Shown piece after piece: positions 7,902 to 19,831 of a stretch of DNA of 33,180 nt. Each line of letters begins with the position of its first letter. Positions within the stretch are counted from its first letter, which is position 1. The position numbers were made by a program, and so were the translations under genes. Below the pieces are notes generated by a model that was not told where the DNA came from, did not search any database, and worked only from the letters and a program-made list of their open reading frames with translations. This DNA is from Bacteroidaceae bacterium (GTDB taxonomy: Bacteria; Bacteroidota; Bacteroidia; Bacteroidales; Bacteroidaceae), in the NCBI GenBank assembly GCA_017617235.1, contig JAFZWQ010000023.1, forward strand, positions 1 to 33,180, read 5' to 3'.

Positions 7902-7918
<17 letters not shown>
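7577..7918 (+). CDS. septum formation initiator family protein (DivIC/FtsB-like)
   Basis: The 113-residue product is a small bitopic membrane protein. It has a short cytoplasmic N-terminus, one transmembrane segment (about 16-32, YFVVLAFFAIVVGFV), a coiled-coil region (about 39-72) and the family ending EAVVRVAREKFFMKYPDEDVYVV (about 77-99). FtsB/DivIC proteins join FtsL and FtsQ/DivIB in the divisome and help switch on septal peptidoglycan synthesis. It is the first gene of a rightward operon, and its end overlaps the next gene by 17 bases. Size, topology and C-terminal motif agree with the family. Confidence 0.85.
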
Positions 7919-10942
<3,024 letters not shown>

Positions 10943-10951
10943 TTTTAACAT

Positions 10952-11839
10952 ATGAAAGACCATAAATTCAAAGGGTTGGGTATTGCCCTCATAACACCAT
11001 TCAAGTCGGATGGAAGTGTGGATTATGATACATTGTTGTCGTTGGTAGACTACCACATCGAGAGCAGTGTGGATTTTCTTTGCATCTTGGGTACAACAGC
11101 AGAAACTCCCTGCTTGACTCGCGAAGAGAAACTGACGATTAAGGACAAGATTGTAAAGCACGTACGTGGAAGACTTCCCATCCTGATGGGCTGTGGCGGC
11201 AACTGTACTGCGGCTGTTGTCGAGGAAATCCGGAATACGGATTGGACGGGTGTAGATGGTATTCTGTCTGTTTGTCCCATGTATAACAAGCCCTCGCAGG
11301 AAGGTCTTTATCAGCATTATAAGGCAATTGCCCAGGCTTCTCCGCTCCCTGTTGTGCTGTATAATGTACCAGGTCGTACGGGTGTGAATATGACGGCAGA
11401 CACCACCTTGCGTCTGGCACACGATGTTCCCAACATTGTTGCTATTAAGGAGGCCAGTGGCAAGCTGGATCAAATCAAGGAGATTTTGGAAAAACGTCCA
11501 GAGGGCTTCGATGTAATCTCTGGCGACGATAGCCTGACGCTGCAGATTATGAAGGCAGGTGGTTTGGGCATCATCAGCGTGGTGGGTAATGCCATTCCCC
11601 GTGAGTTTGCCCGTATGGTACATCTGATGCAGGAAGGTCGTTTGGCAGAGGCCAAGATTATAAACGATGAACTGTTTGAACTGTATAGTCTGATGTTTAT
11701 CGATGGAAATCCCTCTGGCGTGAAGTCTGCCCTCCATTCCTTGGGCAAGATAGAAAACAAATTACGCTTGCCCCTGGTTCCTGTTACAGAACGTACGGAA
11801 AAGCGTATTGCTGAAATCCTGAAGGATATTATGCTTTGA
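10952..11839 (+). CDS. dapA: 4-hydroxy-tetrahydrodipicolinate synthase
   Basis: DapA condenses pyruvate with aspartate semialdehyde, the first committed step to diaminopimelate and lysine. The 295-residue TIM-barrel protein carries the Schiff-base lysine K166 (VAIKEASG), the catalytic tyrosine Y137 (VLYNVPGRTG) and the substrate loop LGTTAETP (46-53), in which Ala replaces the Gly found in GTTGE of the E. coli enzyme. It closes the divIC-ligA operon, 9 bp behind ligA. Its 3' end overlaps the convergent MaoC-like gene by 11 bp. Confidence 0.95.
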   Translation: MKDHKFKGLGIALITPFKSDGSVDYDTLLSLVDYHIESSVDFLCILGTTAETPCLTREEKLTIKDKIVKHVRGRLPILMGCGGNCTAAVVEEIRNTDWTGVDGILSVCPMYNKPSQEGLYQHYKAIAQASPLPVVLYNVPGRTGVNMTADTTLRLAHDVPNIVAIKEASGKLDQIKEILEKRPEGFDVISGDDSLTLQIMKAGGLGIISVVGNAIPREFARMVHLMQEGRLAEAKIINDELFELYSLMFIDGNPSGVKSALHSLGKIENKLRLPLVPVTERTEKRIAEILKDIML

Positions 11840-12290
11840 AGTAATAGACGAACATGGCCAGGCACTCTAATGCCTTCTTGCCTGTCTCGTCTATCCAGAT
11901 GGTAATCTTAACGGTGGTCTTAATGGCTCCACGCAGGTTCAGCACCTCTTCCAAATGTGCTGTCATGTAAACGTGCTGGCCTGAAAGAACGGGCTGAATG
12001 TATTTCAGCTTATCCATTCCGTAGTTCATCTGGCGTTCCAAGTTGCCAACCTCGATAATCTGGTTCCACATTACGGGCAACAGCGACATCGTGAGGTAGC
12101 CGTGGGCGATGGTTTGCCCAAACGGACTCTCGCGCTTGCAACGTTCCTCGTCGACATGAATCCACTGGTGGTCCATAGTGGCATCGGCGAATTGGTTAAT
12201 ACGTTCTTGTGTAACATGGATGTTGTCGCTTTTCCCTAAGTCTTTTCCAACCCATTGTTGGAACTCTTCGAATGAATTGATTTTTATCAT
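11829..12290 (-). CDS. MaoC-like (R)-specific enoyl-CoA hydratase family protein
   Basis: The 153-residue product has a single hotdog fold. The hydratase signature is present: D40 and H45 in the segment ATMDHQWIHVDEER, followed by SPFGQTIAHGYLTMSLLP. These are the catalytic Asp and His of MaoC/PhaJ-type hydratases, which hydrate trans-2-enoyl-CoA. The real substrate in this organism is unknown, and no fatty-acid genes lie nearby. It is a single leftward gene with its own promoter (12319-12326), and its last 11 bases overlap the end of dapA. Confidence 0.88.
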   Translation of the reverse strand: MIKINSFEEFQQWVGKDLGKSDNIHVTQERINQFADATMDHQWIHVDEERCKRESPFGQTIAHGYLTMSLLPVMWNQIIEVGNLERQMNYGMDKLKYIQPVLSGQHVYMTAHLEEVLNLRGAIKTTVKITIWIDETGKKALECLAMFVYYFKA

Positions 12291-12318
12291 ATTTTTCTCT
12301 ATTTATGCTTTCGTTCGG

Positions 12319-12326
12319 CAAAGATA
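12319..12326 (-). promoter_or_regulatory. promoter -7 element of the MaoC-like gene
   Basis: This reads TATCTTTG on the minus strand, 28 bases upstream of the start codon. It is back to back with the kdsA promoter 31 bp away, so the two promoters may share regulation. Confidence 0.6.
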
Positions 12327-12349
12327 CGGATTAATTGAGAATTATTTTG

Positions 12350-12357
12350 TATTTTTG
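12350..12357 (+). promoter_or_regulatory. kdsA promoter -7 element
   Basis: TATTTTTG matches TAnnTTTG and lies 17 bases upstream of the kdsA ATG. The resulting 5' leader would be very short. Confidence 0.55.
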
Positions 12358-12374
12358 CAAAAAATATAAAGCAA

Positions 12375-13130
12375 ATGAAACCAATCTTTATTGCTGGCCC
12401 CTGTGTCATTGAGTCTATGGACTGCCTGGAAGAGGTGGCACGTGAGTTGGTGAGACTTCGCGACAAATACGATTTGGACATTTATTTCAAGGCTTCTTTC
12501 GATAAAGCCAATCGTACCAGTTTGAGCAGTTTCCGTGGTCCTGGGATGGAACAGGGTTTGCAGATGATGGCCGATATCCGTGAGAAATATCAACTGCCAC
12601 TCGTTACGGATATCCACGAAAGTCAGCAGGCTGAACCAGTAGGGCAGGTGGTAGATGTCATCCAGATTCCTGCTTTCCTGTGTAGACAAACAGACTTGCT
12701 GGTGGCAGCAGCAAAGACGGGTAAGCCCGTGAATATTAAGAAGGCCCAATTCCTGTCTGGAGTTGATATGCAGTACCCCGTCGAGAAGTGCCGTGAAAGC
12801 GGAGCAGTTGACGTGTGGCTGACGGAACGGGGAAATATGTACGGATACAACAACTTGGTTGTCGACTTTCGCAATATCCCAGACATGAAGCGCTGGACAC
12901 AGCGTGTAATAATGGATTGCACACATAGTGTACAGCGTCCGGGTGCCGGTGGGGGAAAGACCAGCGGCAACCGTGAGTTCGTTCCGGCTATGGCAATGGC
13001 AGCCAAAGCCTTTGGTGCAAATGGTTATTTCTTTGAAATACATCCTAATCCCGATGAGGCTTTGAGCGACGGACCAAATATGTTATACCTGAACGATTTT
13101 GAGAACGTTTTAAAGGAATTAATCAAGTGA
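12375..13130 (+). CDS. kdsA: 3-deoxy-8-phosphooctulonate synthase
   Basis: KdsA condenses phosphoenolpyruvate with arabinose 5-phosphate to Kdo-8-phosphate for lipopolysaccharide. The 251-residue TIM-barrel protein shows the family motifs IAGPCVIES (6-14), YFKASFDKANRTS and FLCRQTDLL, and a C-terminal HPNPDEALSDGPNM. C10 in GPC is the metal-ligand cysteine, so this is the metal-dependent class seen in Aquifex. The E. coli enzyme has Asn at that place. The stop overlaps the GTG start of kdsD by 4 bases, indicating translational coupling. Confidence 0.96.
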   Translation: MKPIFIAGPCVIESMDCLEEVARELVRLRDKYDLDIYFKASFDKANRTSLSSFRGPGMEQGLQMMADIREKYQLPLVTDIHESQQAEPVGQVVDVIQIPAFLCRQTDLLVAAAKTGKPVNIKKAQFLSGVDMQYPVEKCRESGAVDVWLTERGNMYGYNNLVVDFRNIPDMKRWTQRVIMDCTHSVQRPGAGGGKTSGNREFVPAMAMAAKAFGANGYFFEIHPNPDEALSDGPNMLYLNDFENVLKELIK

Positions 13131-14074
13131 CGAATCGAGAAATAGCAGAGCAGTGCCTACGTGACGAGGCACAAGCCATATTGAGCCTGATACCGCAGTT
13201 GGATGAACAATTCGACAAAGCGGTGGATTTGATATATCAATGCAAGGGAAAGGTCATCCTGACGGGTGTGGGCAAAAGCGGACATATCGGTGCCAAAATT
13301 GCTGCCACACTCAGCAGTACGGGTACTCCGGCATTCTATGTATCGCCACTCGACCTTTATCATGGCGATTTGGGCGTGATGACTCCCGACGATGTGGTAA
13401 TTGCCATCAGCCATAGTGGAATGACGGATGAATTGTTGCGTTTCGTTCCTTTTTTAATAGAGGAACATATCGCACTTATCGGTATCAGTAGCAATCCGGA
13501 AAGTTTGCTGGCAAAGAATTCCACCTGTCACATTAATGTTGACATCCGTCGCGAAGCCTGTCCGCTGAACCTTGCACCCACATGCAGCACAACGGCTACA
13601 TTGGCTATGGGCGATGCTTTGGCTTGCGCGCTGATAGAACGTCGTCAGTTCCAGGAACGCGATTTTGCACGTTTCCATCCAGGTGGCTCGTTGGGAAAGC
13701 GATTATTGACAAGGGCTCGCGATGTTATGCGCAGCGACGACCTGCCGATTATTTCTCCTGAAACCCCGTTGCCAGAGACGGTAACCCATGTCAGCGAGGG
13801 ACGTCTGGGACTGTGTGTGATTATAGAGAATGGCCAGATTCAGGGCATTATTACAGACGGAGATGTGCGTCGAGCCATGCAGAACTTACAGGAACGCTTT
13901 TTCAAGATGCCCGTTTCGGCCGTTATGACACGAAGCCCCAAATGTGTAAGTCCAGATACAAAGATTAGCGATATACAACGTGTCATGCAGAACAATAAGA
14001 TACATGCCGTTTTGGTTGTCGATGCTGAGCAACATCTGTTAGGCATTGTCGACAACTTCAGTTGTATGATATGA
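13127..14074 (+). CDS. kdsD: arabinose-5-phosphate isomerase (KpsF/GutQ/KdsD type)
   Basis: This enzyme makes arabinose 5-phosphate from ribulose 5-phosphate, the substrate for the adjacent kdsA. The 315-residue protein has an N-terminal SIS sugar-isomerase domain (about 30-190; TGVGKSGHIGAKIAATLSST and LYHGDLGVM) and two CBS domains (about 205-315; MRSDDLP and VMTRSPKCVSPD). The start is GTG 13127-13129, overlapping the kdsA TGA. AAAGGA lies about 9 bases upstream, and no nearby in-frame ATG offers a better start. Its end overlaps the next gene by ATGA, so three genes are coupled in this operon. Confidence 0.93.
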   Translation: MTNREIAEQCLRDEAQAILSLIPQLDEQFDKAVDLIYQCKGKVILTGVGKSGHIGAKIAATLSSTGTPAFYVSPLDLYHGDLGVMTPDDVVIAISHSGMTDELLRFVPFLIEEHIALIGISSNPESLLAKNSTCHINVDIRREACPLNLAPTCSTTATLAMGDALACALIERRQFQERDFARFHPGGSLGKRLLTRARDVMRSDDLPIISPETPLPETVTHVSEGRLGLCVIIENGQIQGIITDGDVRRAMQNLQERFFKMPVSAVMTRSPKCVSPDTKISDIQRVMQNNKIHAVLVVDAEQHLLGIVDNFSCMI

Positions 14075-15291
14075 ACAGACTTCTGCTCTCTCTCCTTTTT
14101 ACTCTACTCGCATCCTTCGTACAGGCGCAAACCTCTACGGAACTGGTTCGCAAGGCACTGATGAAGCAGGGGAATCCTGAATTCGACAGTTGCCAGGTAA
14201 CCCTTTTACCATCGGCACGTGAAAAATATGATGACTTGTTTGCCCATATCCGTAGGGCAGAACGTTTCGTTCATCTGGAATATTTCATCTTTCGTCTGGA
14301 TTCAGTTGGTTCTGAATTGATACACCTGTTGCACGAAAAGGCAAAAGAGGGCGTAGATATTCGTTTGCTGTTGGATGCCTACGGGAATTGGAAAGCTCCT
14401 ACACCCATTACGGATAAGCAGGTCGACAGTATTCGTTCCTTGGGTATTCACATGGAAATCTTCGACCCTGCGCGCTTCCCATGGATTCAGAATATGTTAC
14501 ATCGCGACCATCGTAAGATTGTGGTTGTAGATGGATGTATGGCTTGGACGGGAGGAATGAATGTGGCTGATTACTATCTGCATGGAACTCCGAAAACTGG
14601 CCCTTGGCGCGATATGCAGGCACGTTTCGAAGGACCTGTAGTCAACGAATTCGAGAAAATATTCATTCGTATTTGGGAACGTACGGCAAAGGAACATTTG
14701 GATGCGGATGCCTATAAGACGGATTCGTTGACGTATGGAAACTCTGTTGTCACAATTGTGAATCGCGAACCTCGTTTGACGAATCGCCAGATACGTCAAT
14801 CTATGATTGCTTCCCTCGAATCAGCCAAACGAGAGGTTCGTATCGTTAATCCATATCCTACCACAACCCACAGCGTGCGTCGAGCCATGAAGCATGCATT
14901 GCGTCGTGGTATTCGTCTGTGCATTATGGTTTCAGCAACTTCCGATAACAAGATTGTGCCCGATGTTATTGCTATCCAGATGAAGAAGATGATGAAGCGA
15001 GGTGCTGAGGTGTACTACTTTGAGGGCGGATTCCATCATTCAAAATTGATGACCGTTGACGATGAATTCTGTAGCGTGGGTACGGCAAACCTGGATGGAA
15101 GAAGTCTACGATACGATTACGAAGTGAATGCTTTTGTGTTTGACTCGACAATTACCAAACAGCTTAATGATTTGTTTGATAAAGACGTGAAGGATAGTCA
15201 AATCCTTACCCCACAGAACTATAAACAACGCTTCTCCCTGAAACATCGTTTCGTGGGACGTATGTTCCAGCCGTTGAAGGGGCTGTTGTAA
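14071..15291 (+). CDS. secreted phospholipase D / cardiolipin synthase-like protein
   Basis: The product is 406 residues long with two PLD catalytic motifs: H147-x-K149...D154 (HRDHRKIVVVDG) and H323-x-K325...D330 (HHSKLMTVDD). Both halves are therefore intact. Such enzymes transfer phosphatidyl groups (cardiolipin synthase) or hydrolyse phosphodiesters. Instead of the two N-terminal membrane helices of classical Cls, it has a cleavable signal peptide (1-19, ASFVQA before QTS), which places it in the periplasm. The start was set at the ATG of the ATGA overlap with kdsD (14071-14074) rather than the ATG three codons upstream. Its location in a Kdo operon suggests a role in envelope lipid metabolism. 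Confidence 0.85.
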   Translation: MNRLLLSLLFTLLASFVQAQTSTELVRKALMKQGNPEFDSCQVTLLPSAREKYDDLFAHIRRAERFVHLEYFIFRLDSVGSELIHLLHEKAKEGVDIRLLLDAYGNWKAPTPITDKQVDSIRSLGIHMEIFDPARFPWIQNMLHRDHRKIVVVDGCMAWTGGMNVADYYLHGTPKTGPWRDMQARFEGPVVNEFEKIFIRIWERTAKEHLDADAYKTDSLTYGNSVVTIVNREPRLTNRQIRQSMIASLESAKREVRIVNPYPTTTHSVRRAMKHALRRGIRLCIMVSATSDNKIVPDVIAIQMKKMMKRGAEVYYFEGGFHHSKLMTVDDEFCSVGTANLDGRSLRYDYEVNAFVFDSTITKQLNDLFDKDVKDSQILTPQNYKQRFSLKHRFVGRMFQPLKGLL

Positions 15292-15297
15292 TTCTTC

Positions 15298-17421
15298 CTA
15301 AAGTTGTTCGGAAATCAGGTCGTACATCAGGTTGATGTCTTCTTGTGCCTTACCCTTCGAAAGCAATAGTTCCTGATCCTCCGTATAGGGTTGCAGCGCG
15401 TCTTTTGCTTCTGGATTAGTTGCCAGATAGCGCTGGGCATATTCTGTATAAAAGACGATGGCGGCAGCAATGTCTCCCTGCAACCAAACGGTATGCCCGA
15501 TGTTCAGGTAATCCTCCCAAGTTGCTTCTGCGGGTCTTTCGTTGAATATGCGCAGGTACATGTTCTTGGCCGTTTCGTATTCGCCCCGATTCATGCAACA
15601 CCACGCAATAGATCTGATGGAGGGAACGATGCGTTTCCCCTTGAACTCGAGCTTGTAGAAGCGTTTTTCCGCATCCTCCCATTTCTCGAGTTGAATGAGA
15701 CAAAGCCCTAACTCTGTCAGTATTCTTGGGTCTTCAGGTGTTTTCTCTTCCAACTGTAACAGACAATCCAACTGTTCCTGGTAACGCCCCATCTGGGCAT
15801 AGCAATATTGCAGGCGGTAGGTGACGGGAGGATTATCGGGTTTCAACATCAAGGACTGTTGGTAGTTTCGGATGGCACTTGGGTATTTCTGCTGTTGTTG
15901 CATGCATAATCCTATTTGTGCGAGCAGCGTGTAGTCTGCTCCTTCCAATTGGGCATACTGGCTCAGGTGCATTTCTGCAGCATCCCAGTTCTTGTGTCTC
16001 AGCAAACTGTTTCCTGTTCTGAGTAGATAGCTAGGGGAACTTGCAATCAGTTTATGGAATAATGGATTATGAATGAACAGCGTGTTGGGTGCGAATACAT
16101 CTGGCCAAAGGGCTGTCCACGAGGAACGTTTCAGCAGTCTGTACAGACATTGGATAACGTTCTTATATTCGTTATCCATATCTATGTTGTGTGTGGCGAA
16201 GAATTCTGCGTGCTGCTCCATGTTCTGCTTAAGTTCCTCGAGGTGACTTGCGGAGAGGTTCTTGAACAGATGAATTACGGAATATTTGTCGCTGTCGCAC
16301 AGAGGCAGATGGTTGATAATGTCATTCCCCGCAGCCTCAGGTCTCGACTTGTCGTATGGCACCAGCCAATGTCCGACTTTGTGGAAGAAGCTGAATCTTT
16401 TCAGGGAGGTAAAAGTTTGCAGATTTACATCCATGCCTTCGTGGAACAGGTGAACCATTTCCTGCATGCTGTCGTTGAGCATTCGACGGGTCTTCTGCGT
16501 GATGTTGGGCGTAGCCTCTGGGTCTGTCAAATCTATTTCCATCTCGTCGAAACCCAGTTTCTTCCTTTGCTGACTGACCTTGATCAGGGTGGGGAGAATC
16601 TCTTTTTCCATCCGTTGCTGGAAACGCTCCGCTTCTTGGTACAGATAGATGAAATGTTGTATGATTTCCAGTTCTGCTAAACGTTCTGGAACTTGAAAGA
16701 TGCTGACCACTTCATCGGCAAGTTGCGGGAAAAGCAATAACTGGTTTAGCCGTACCTGTGAAATGATACATATGCCCACCATTGCCCGTACGCTTACTTC
16801 CGTCTTCGAGGCATTGATGTGGGCAATTAATATCCGGAACTTGGCAGGGTCGAAGAAATGAAGCAGGGCCAATGTCAGAGCACTCATCACGTAACACTGC
16901 ACTATGGACGGAGCTGAATATAGGAACAGATTCAGTTCCTGCTCTTCGGTAGATGTCAGTTGTGGCGAGGTCCAGATAGTATCGAACAATTGGTCTTGCC
17001 AATCATAGTCGGTTGTTGTGGGGGCATTCTGCAATAGGTGTTCCAGTGAAACTTCCTCGATTCCGTGCTCCAACAGAACGATGGTCGACGTATAGATGGT
17101 CTGTTGGGTGCTGACTTGGTAGGTGCGCCGTAAGTCCTGCAGAATGCGGAATACCTTATGTGTCAGATTGGTATGGATGGAATGCCGTTGGGGGTCTTCT
17201 TTCCCTTCTGCCATATATTGCAGCAAACGCTTGTAATTGGCAGTCGTCGTTTCAACATCCTCTTGTGCCTTGTTCCGTCCAGGAATGTCAGGAAGCATCG
17301 TTAGGATATTGCTCAGAATACTCAGCGCAACACTCAAATGCCCGTTTGCCAGCTCGTTTTCCACATGACCCGCAAGCTGGGAAAAGGTGTTCTCATCGAT
17401 TCTTTGCTGCGTGCCCTTCAT
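15298..17421 (-). CDS. large tetratricopeptide-repeat protein of unknown function
   Basis: The product is 707 residues long, without signal peptide or membrane segments, so probably cytoplasmic. The N-terminal 450 residues are helical and not assigned to a family. From about 480 onward TPR units are clear, for example the one around MHLSQYAQLEGADYTLLAQI, then YPSAIRNYQQSLMLKPDNPP, then EKWEDAEKRFYKLEFKGK. TPRs form scaffolds for protein partners. The gene follows a substrate-binding-like lipoprotein gene with a 2-bp gap and shares its transcript. It converges on the phospholipase D gene with 6 bp between stops. Confidence 0.75.
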   Translation of the reverse strand: MKGTQQRIDENTFSQLAGHVENELANGHLSVALSILSNILTMLPDIPGRNKAQEDVETTTANYKRLLQYMAEGKEDPQRHSIHTNLTHKVFRILQDLRRTYQVSTQQTIYTSTIVLLEHGIEEVSLEHLLQNAPTTTDYDWQDQLFDTIWTSPQLTSTEEQELNLFLYSAPSIVQCYVMSALTLALLHFFDPAKFRILIAHINASKTEVSVRAMVGICIISQVRLNQLLLFPQLADEVVSIFQVPERLAELEIIQHFIYLYQEAERFQQRMEKEILPTLIKVSQQRKKLGFDEMEIDLTDPEATPNITQKTRRMLNDSMQEMVHLFHEGMDVNLQTFTSLKRFSFFHKVGHWLVPYDKSRPEAAGNDIINHLPLCDSDKYSVIHLFKNLSASHLEELKQNMEQHAEFFATHNIDMDNEYKNVIQCLYRLLKRSSWTALWPDVFAPNTLFIHNPLFHKLIASSPSYLLRTGNSLLRHKNWDAAEMHLSQYAQLEGADYTLLAQIGLCMQQQQKYPSAIRNYQQSLMLKPDNPPVTYRLQYCYAQMGRYQEQLDCLLQLEEKTPEDPRILTELGLCLIQLEKWEDAEKRFYKLEFKGKRIVPSIRSIAWCCMNRGEYETAKNMYLRIFNERPAEATWEDYLNIGHTVWLQGDIAAAIVFYTEYAQRYLATNPEAKDALQPYTEDQELLLSKGKAQEDINLMYDLISEQL

Positions 17422-17423
17422 GA

Positions 17424-18383
17424 TTATTGTAACTTACAGACCAGTGAGTCGATACGTTGTTTCAGGAGTGTCCTTTCGCGACTTTGCAACCATCGTGTGG
17501 CCTTCTGCACATCGTTTTCCTTTGGGGCCTGCGAGATGGCGAACTTGGGGATTTTCAATGTGTCGATAACCTCTGTCGGCATAGCGTATTGGCGTCCCAG
17601 GATTCTGCGAATCGAATCTTGTTGGCAATCCTTTCCGTTCATCTCCTTAACGGCTTTATCGTAAATGGCAATGAACTGCTGGATTTGTTTCTTCCGATAC
17701 GGCTCGGATAGCGATTGCCGGTTGATAGCCAGGCAATTGAAATAGGGCAGTGTGTCTGCTTCTAATTGTGTCTTCATGCGCCGTTCGCCTCGCATCTCGG
17801 CTTCTGTAGCATAGGGCTCTGGCAAAAGTGCAGCATCCACCAATTGTTCCGTAAGCATTGAGGTGCGTAGGCGTATGTCGTTAATTTGGGGGCGATAGAT
17901 GTCGGTTTGCTCCATCCCAGCCTCTTCCATCAGTTTGTCGCTCCAATAGTCGGATGTGCTCAGTCTGTCCAAAGCCAGCATACGCTCGTTCATATTCTTC
18001 AGTTTGCGAATACGTTTTGTGCGTGCTGTCAGCAAACTCAACTTTCCTGACATGATGGTCACAACACCAATGTTTTCCTTCATCTGCAGGACTCGCAGTA
18101 TGTCGGTATAGGCCACTTCCACCCGTTGGTTTTGGATGGCTGTGTCACAATCCATTTGCGACAGGTATTCTTCCAGCCTTACATCTAGTTTCTCGGCTTT
18201 GAACATCCCTATGCGTTCAGCGTAATAAATAGGTAGGCAATCCATTACGGGCATTACCGCTATGTGTAATGCCAAGGAGTCGCGCTGTTGGGTTTCTTCG
18301 GGGGATTCCGAAGTTTGTTCCCGTTGGCACGAGACAAAAGTAAAAAAGTAAAAAGCAAAAAGTAAAAACACTCTAAAATACAT
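17424..18383 (-). CDS. lipoprotein resembling ABC-transporter substrate-binding proteins (NMT1/THI5-like)
   Basis: The 319-residue product has a lipoprotein signal (1-18) with cysteine C19 after FVS. The mature part starts LHIAVMPVMDCLPIYYAERI followed by GMFKAEKLDVRLEEYLSQMD. This is the beginning of type-2 periplasmic binding proteins of the NMT1/SsuA kind, with the xxLPxxxAxxxGxFxxxxL pattern. Later segments (EVAYTDILRVLQMK, VDAALLPEPYATEAEMRG) also fit that fold. No permease or ATPase gene is adjacent; the partner downstream is the TPR protein. The signal-peptide DNA consists of AAGTAAAA-type repeats that pair with the leader and put the start codon in a hairpin loop. Ligand unknown. Confidence 0.75.
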   Translation of the reverse strand: MYFRVFLLFAFYFFTFVSCQREQTSESPEETQQRDSLALHIAVMPVMDCLPIYYAERIGMFKAEKLDVRLEEYLSQMDCDTAIQNQRVEVAYTDILRVLQMKENIGVVTIMSGKLSLLTARTKRIRKLKNMNERMLALDRLSTSDYWSDKLMEEAGMEQTDIYRPQINDIRLRTSMLTEQLVDAALLPEPYATEAEMRGERRMKTQLEADTLPYFNCLAINRQSLSEPYRKKQIQQFIAIYDKAVKEMNGKDCQQDSIRRILGRQYAMPTEVIDTLKIPKFAISQAPKENDVQKATRWLQSRERTLLKQRIDSLVCKLQ

Positions 18384-18417
18384 GGCTGCCGAGCTTTTTA
18401 CTTTTTACTTTTTACTT
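18346..18417 (-). promoter_or_regulatory. 23-bp hairpin enclosing the lipoprotein start codon
   Basis: Bases 18346-18368 and 18395-18417 are inverted repeats made of AAGTAAAA units. In the leftward mRNA all 23 positions can pair, one as G:U. The 26-base loop (18369-18394) contains the start codon of the lipoprotein (18381-18383). This could limit translation initiation. It could also be a chance product of A/T-rich intergenic repeats. Confidence 0.55.
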
Positions 18418-18432
18418 ATTAAACTATAGGTA

Positions 18433-19701
18433 TTAACCCTTGATAGCTGCTACACCGGGCAGAACCTTACCCTCGATAGCCTCGAGCAGGGCACCACCAC
18501 CAGTGCTGATATAGCTAACCTTGTCAGCCAGACCGAACTTGTTGACACAAGCTACAGAGTCGCCACCGCCAATCAGCGAGAAGGCACCTTCTGCAGTAGC
18601 CTTAGCAACAGCCTCACCTACAGCACGGCTGCCAGCGGTGAAGTCGTCGCACTCGAAGCAACCGGCAGGACCGTTCCACAGAATGGTCTTAGCGCCTTCG
18701 ATGGCCTTAGCAAATGCAGCACGGCTCTCTGGACCTGCATCCAGACCGTCCCAACCTTCTTCAATAGCGTTAGAGGGGAAGGTCTTAATCTGTGCACCGG
18801 GCTTTACAGAGAATGTGCTGAAATCATAGCCTGTGCAGCATACAGAGTCTGTACTCAGAACCAGCTCTACGCCGTTCTTCTTGGCCAGTTCCTCAACACC
18901 CAGAGCAACGTCCAGCTTGTCGAGTTCAACGATAGAGTTACCAATCTCGCCGCCGTGAGCCTTTGCGAAGGTGTAGGTCATACCACCACAGAGGATGAGC
19001 TTGTCCACCTTACCCAGCAGGTTCTCGATGATACCAATCTTGGTGCTCACCTTAGAACCACCCATGATGGCAACGAAGGGGCGCTTGATGTTGTTCAGAA
19101 CGTTGTCAACGGCCTGTACTTCCTTCTCCATCAGGAAACCGAGCATCTTGTTGTCGGCATCGAAGTAGTCAGCGATGACAGCCGTAGAGGCGTGCTTGCG
19201 GTGTGCTGTACCGAAGGCGTCCATTACGTAGCAGTCAGCATAGGAAGCCAGAGTCTTGGCAAACTCCTTCTGAGTGGCCTTCAGTGCCTTCTTGGCCTCG
19301 TCGTATTCGGGAGTACCCTTCTCCAGACCAACGGGCTTGCCTTCCTCTTCGGGATAGAAGCGCAGGTTCTCCAGCAACAGGGCCTCGCCCATCTTCAGGG
19401 CAGCAGCAGCCTCCTGAGCCTTAGCACAGTCGGGAGCAAATGCAACGGGAACACCCAGAGCCTTGGCAACAGCGTCCTTGATCTGTCCCAGGGACTTCTT
19501 CATGTCCACCTTGCCTTTGGGCTTACCCATGTGGCTCATGATGATGACGGCACCACCTTCGTTCAGAATGTGCTTCAGGGTGGGCAGAGCACCACGGATA
19601 CGAGTGTCGTCGGTGATGTTACCATTGCCATCGAGGGGCACGTTGAAGTCTACACGTACGATTGCCTTTTTACCAGCAAACTTGTAATCTTTAATGGTCA
19701 T
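18433..19701 (-). CDS. pgk: phosphoglycerate kinase
   Basis: Pgk transfers phosphate from 1,3-bisphosphoglycerate to ADP in glycolysis. The 422-residue protein has the N-terminal signature [13 protein letters not shown], the substrate residues in SHMGKPKG, the hinge and [10 protein letters not shown], and the C-terminal nucleotide loop [13 protein letters not shown] with STGGGALLE. Length is normal for the family. Codons are strongly biased (for example GCC/AAG/CTG-rich), as expected of a highly expressed gene. Its own promoter element is at 19741-19748. The substrate-binding-like gene follows after 49 bp and may be read through. Confidence 0.97.
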   Translation of the reverse strand: MTIKDYKFAGKKAIVRVDFNVPLDGNGNITDDTRIRGALPTLKHILNEGGAVIIMSHMGKPKGKVDMKKSLGQIKDAVAKALGVPVAFAPDCAKAQEAAAALKMGEALLLENLRFYPEEEGKPVGLEKGTPEYDEAKKALKATQKEFAKTLASYADCYVMDAFGTAHRKHASTAVIADYFDADNKMLGFLMEKEVQAVDNVLNNIKRPFVAIMGGSKVSTKIGIIENLLGKVDKLILCGGMTYTFAKAHGGEIGNSIVELDKLDVALGVEELAKKNGVELVLSTDSVCCTGYDFSTFSVKPGAQIKTFPSNAIEEGWDGLDAGPESRAAFAKAIEGAKTILWNGPAGCFECDDFTAGSRAVGEAVAKATAEGAFSLIGGGDSVACVNKFGLADKVSYISTGGGALLEAIEGKVLPGVAAIKG

Positions 19702-19740
19702 AGTTGTTTGTTATTTTATGGATGAATAATGTATCGTGTG

Positions 19741-19748
19741 CAAAGATA
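19741..19748 (-). promoter_or_regulatory. pgk promoter -7 element
   Basis: This reads TATCTTTG on the minus strand, 39 bases upstream of the pgk start. The 19749-19831 stretch behind it carries ATAATTCA-type repeats and no further gene. Confidence 0.6.
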
Positions 19749-19831
19749 CAAAATAATTCACAATTCACAATTCTTGCTCCATGAAATTTATTACGCAAGC
19801 GTCATTTTTTCAAAGATGCCGAGCGCATAAT

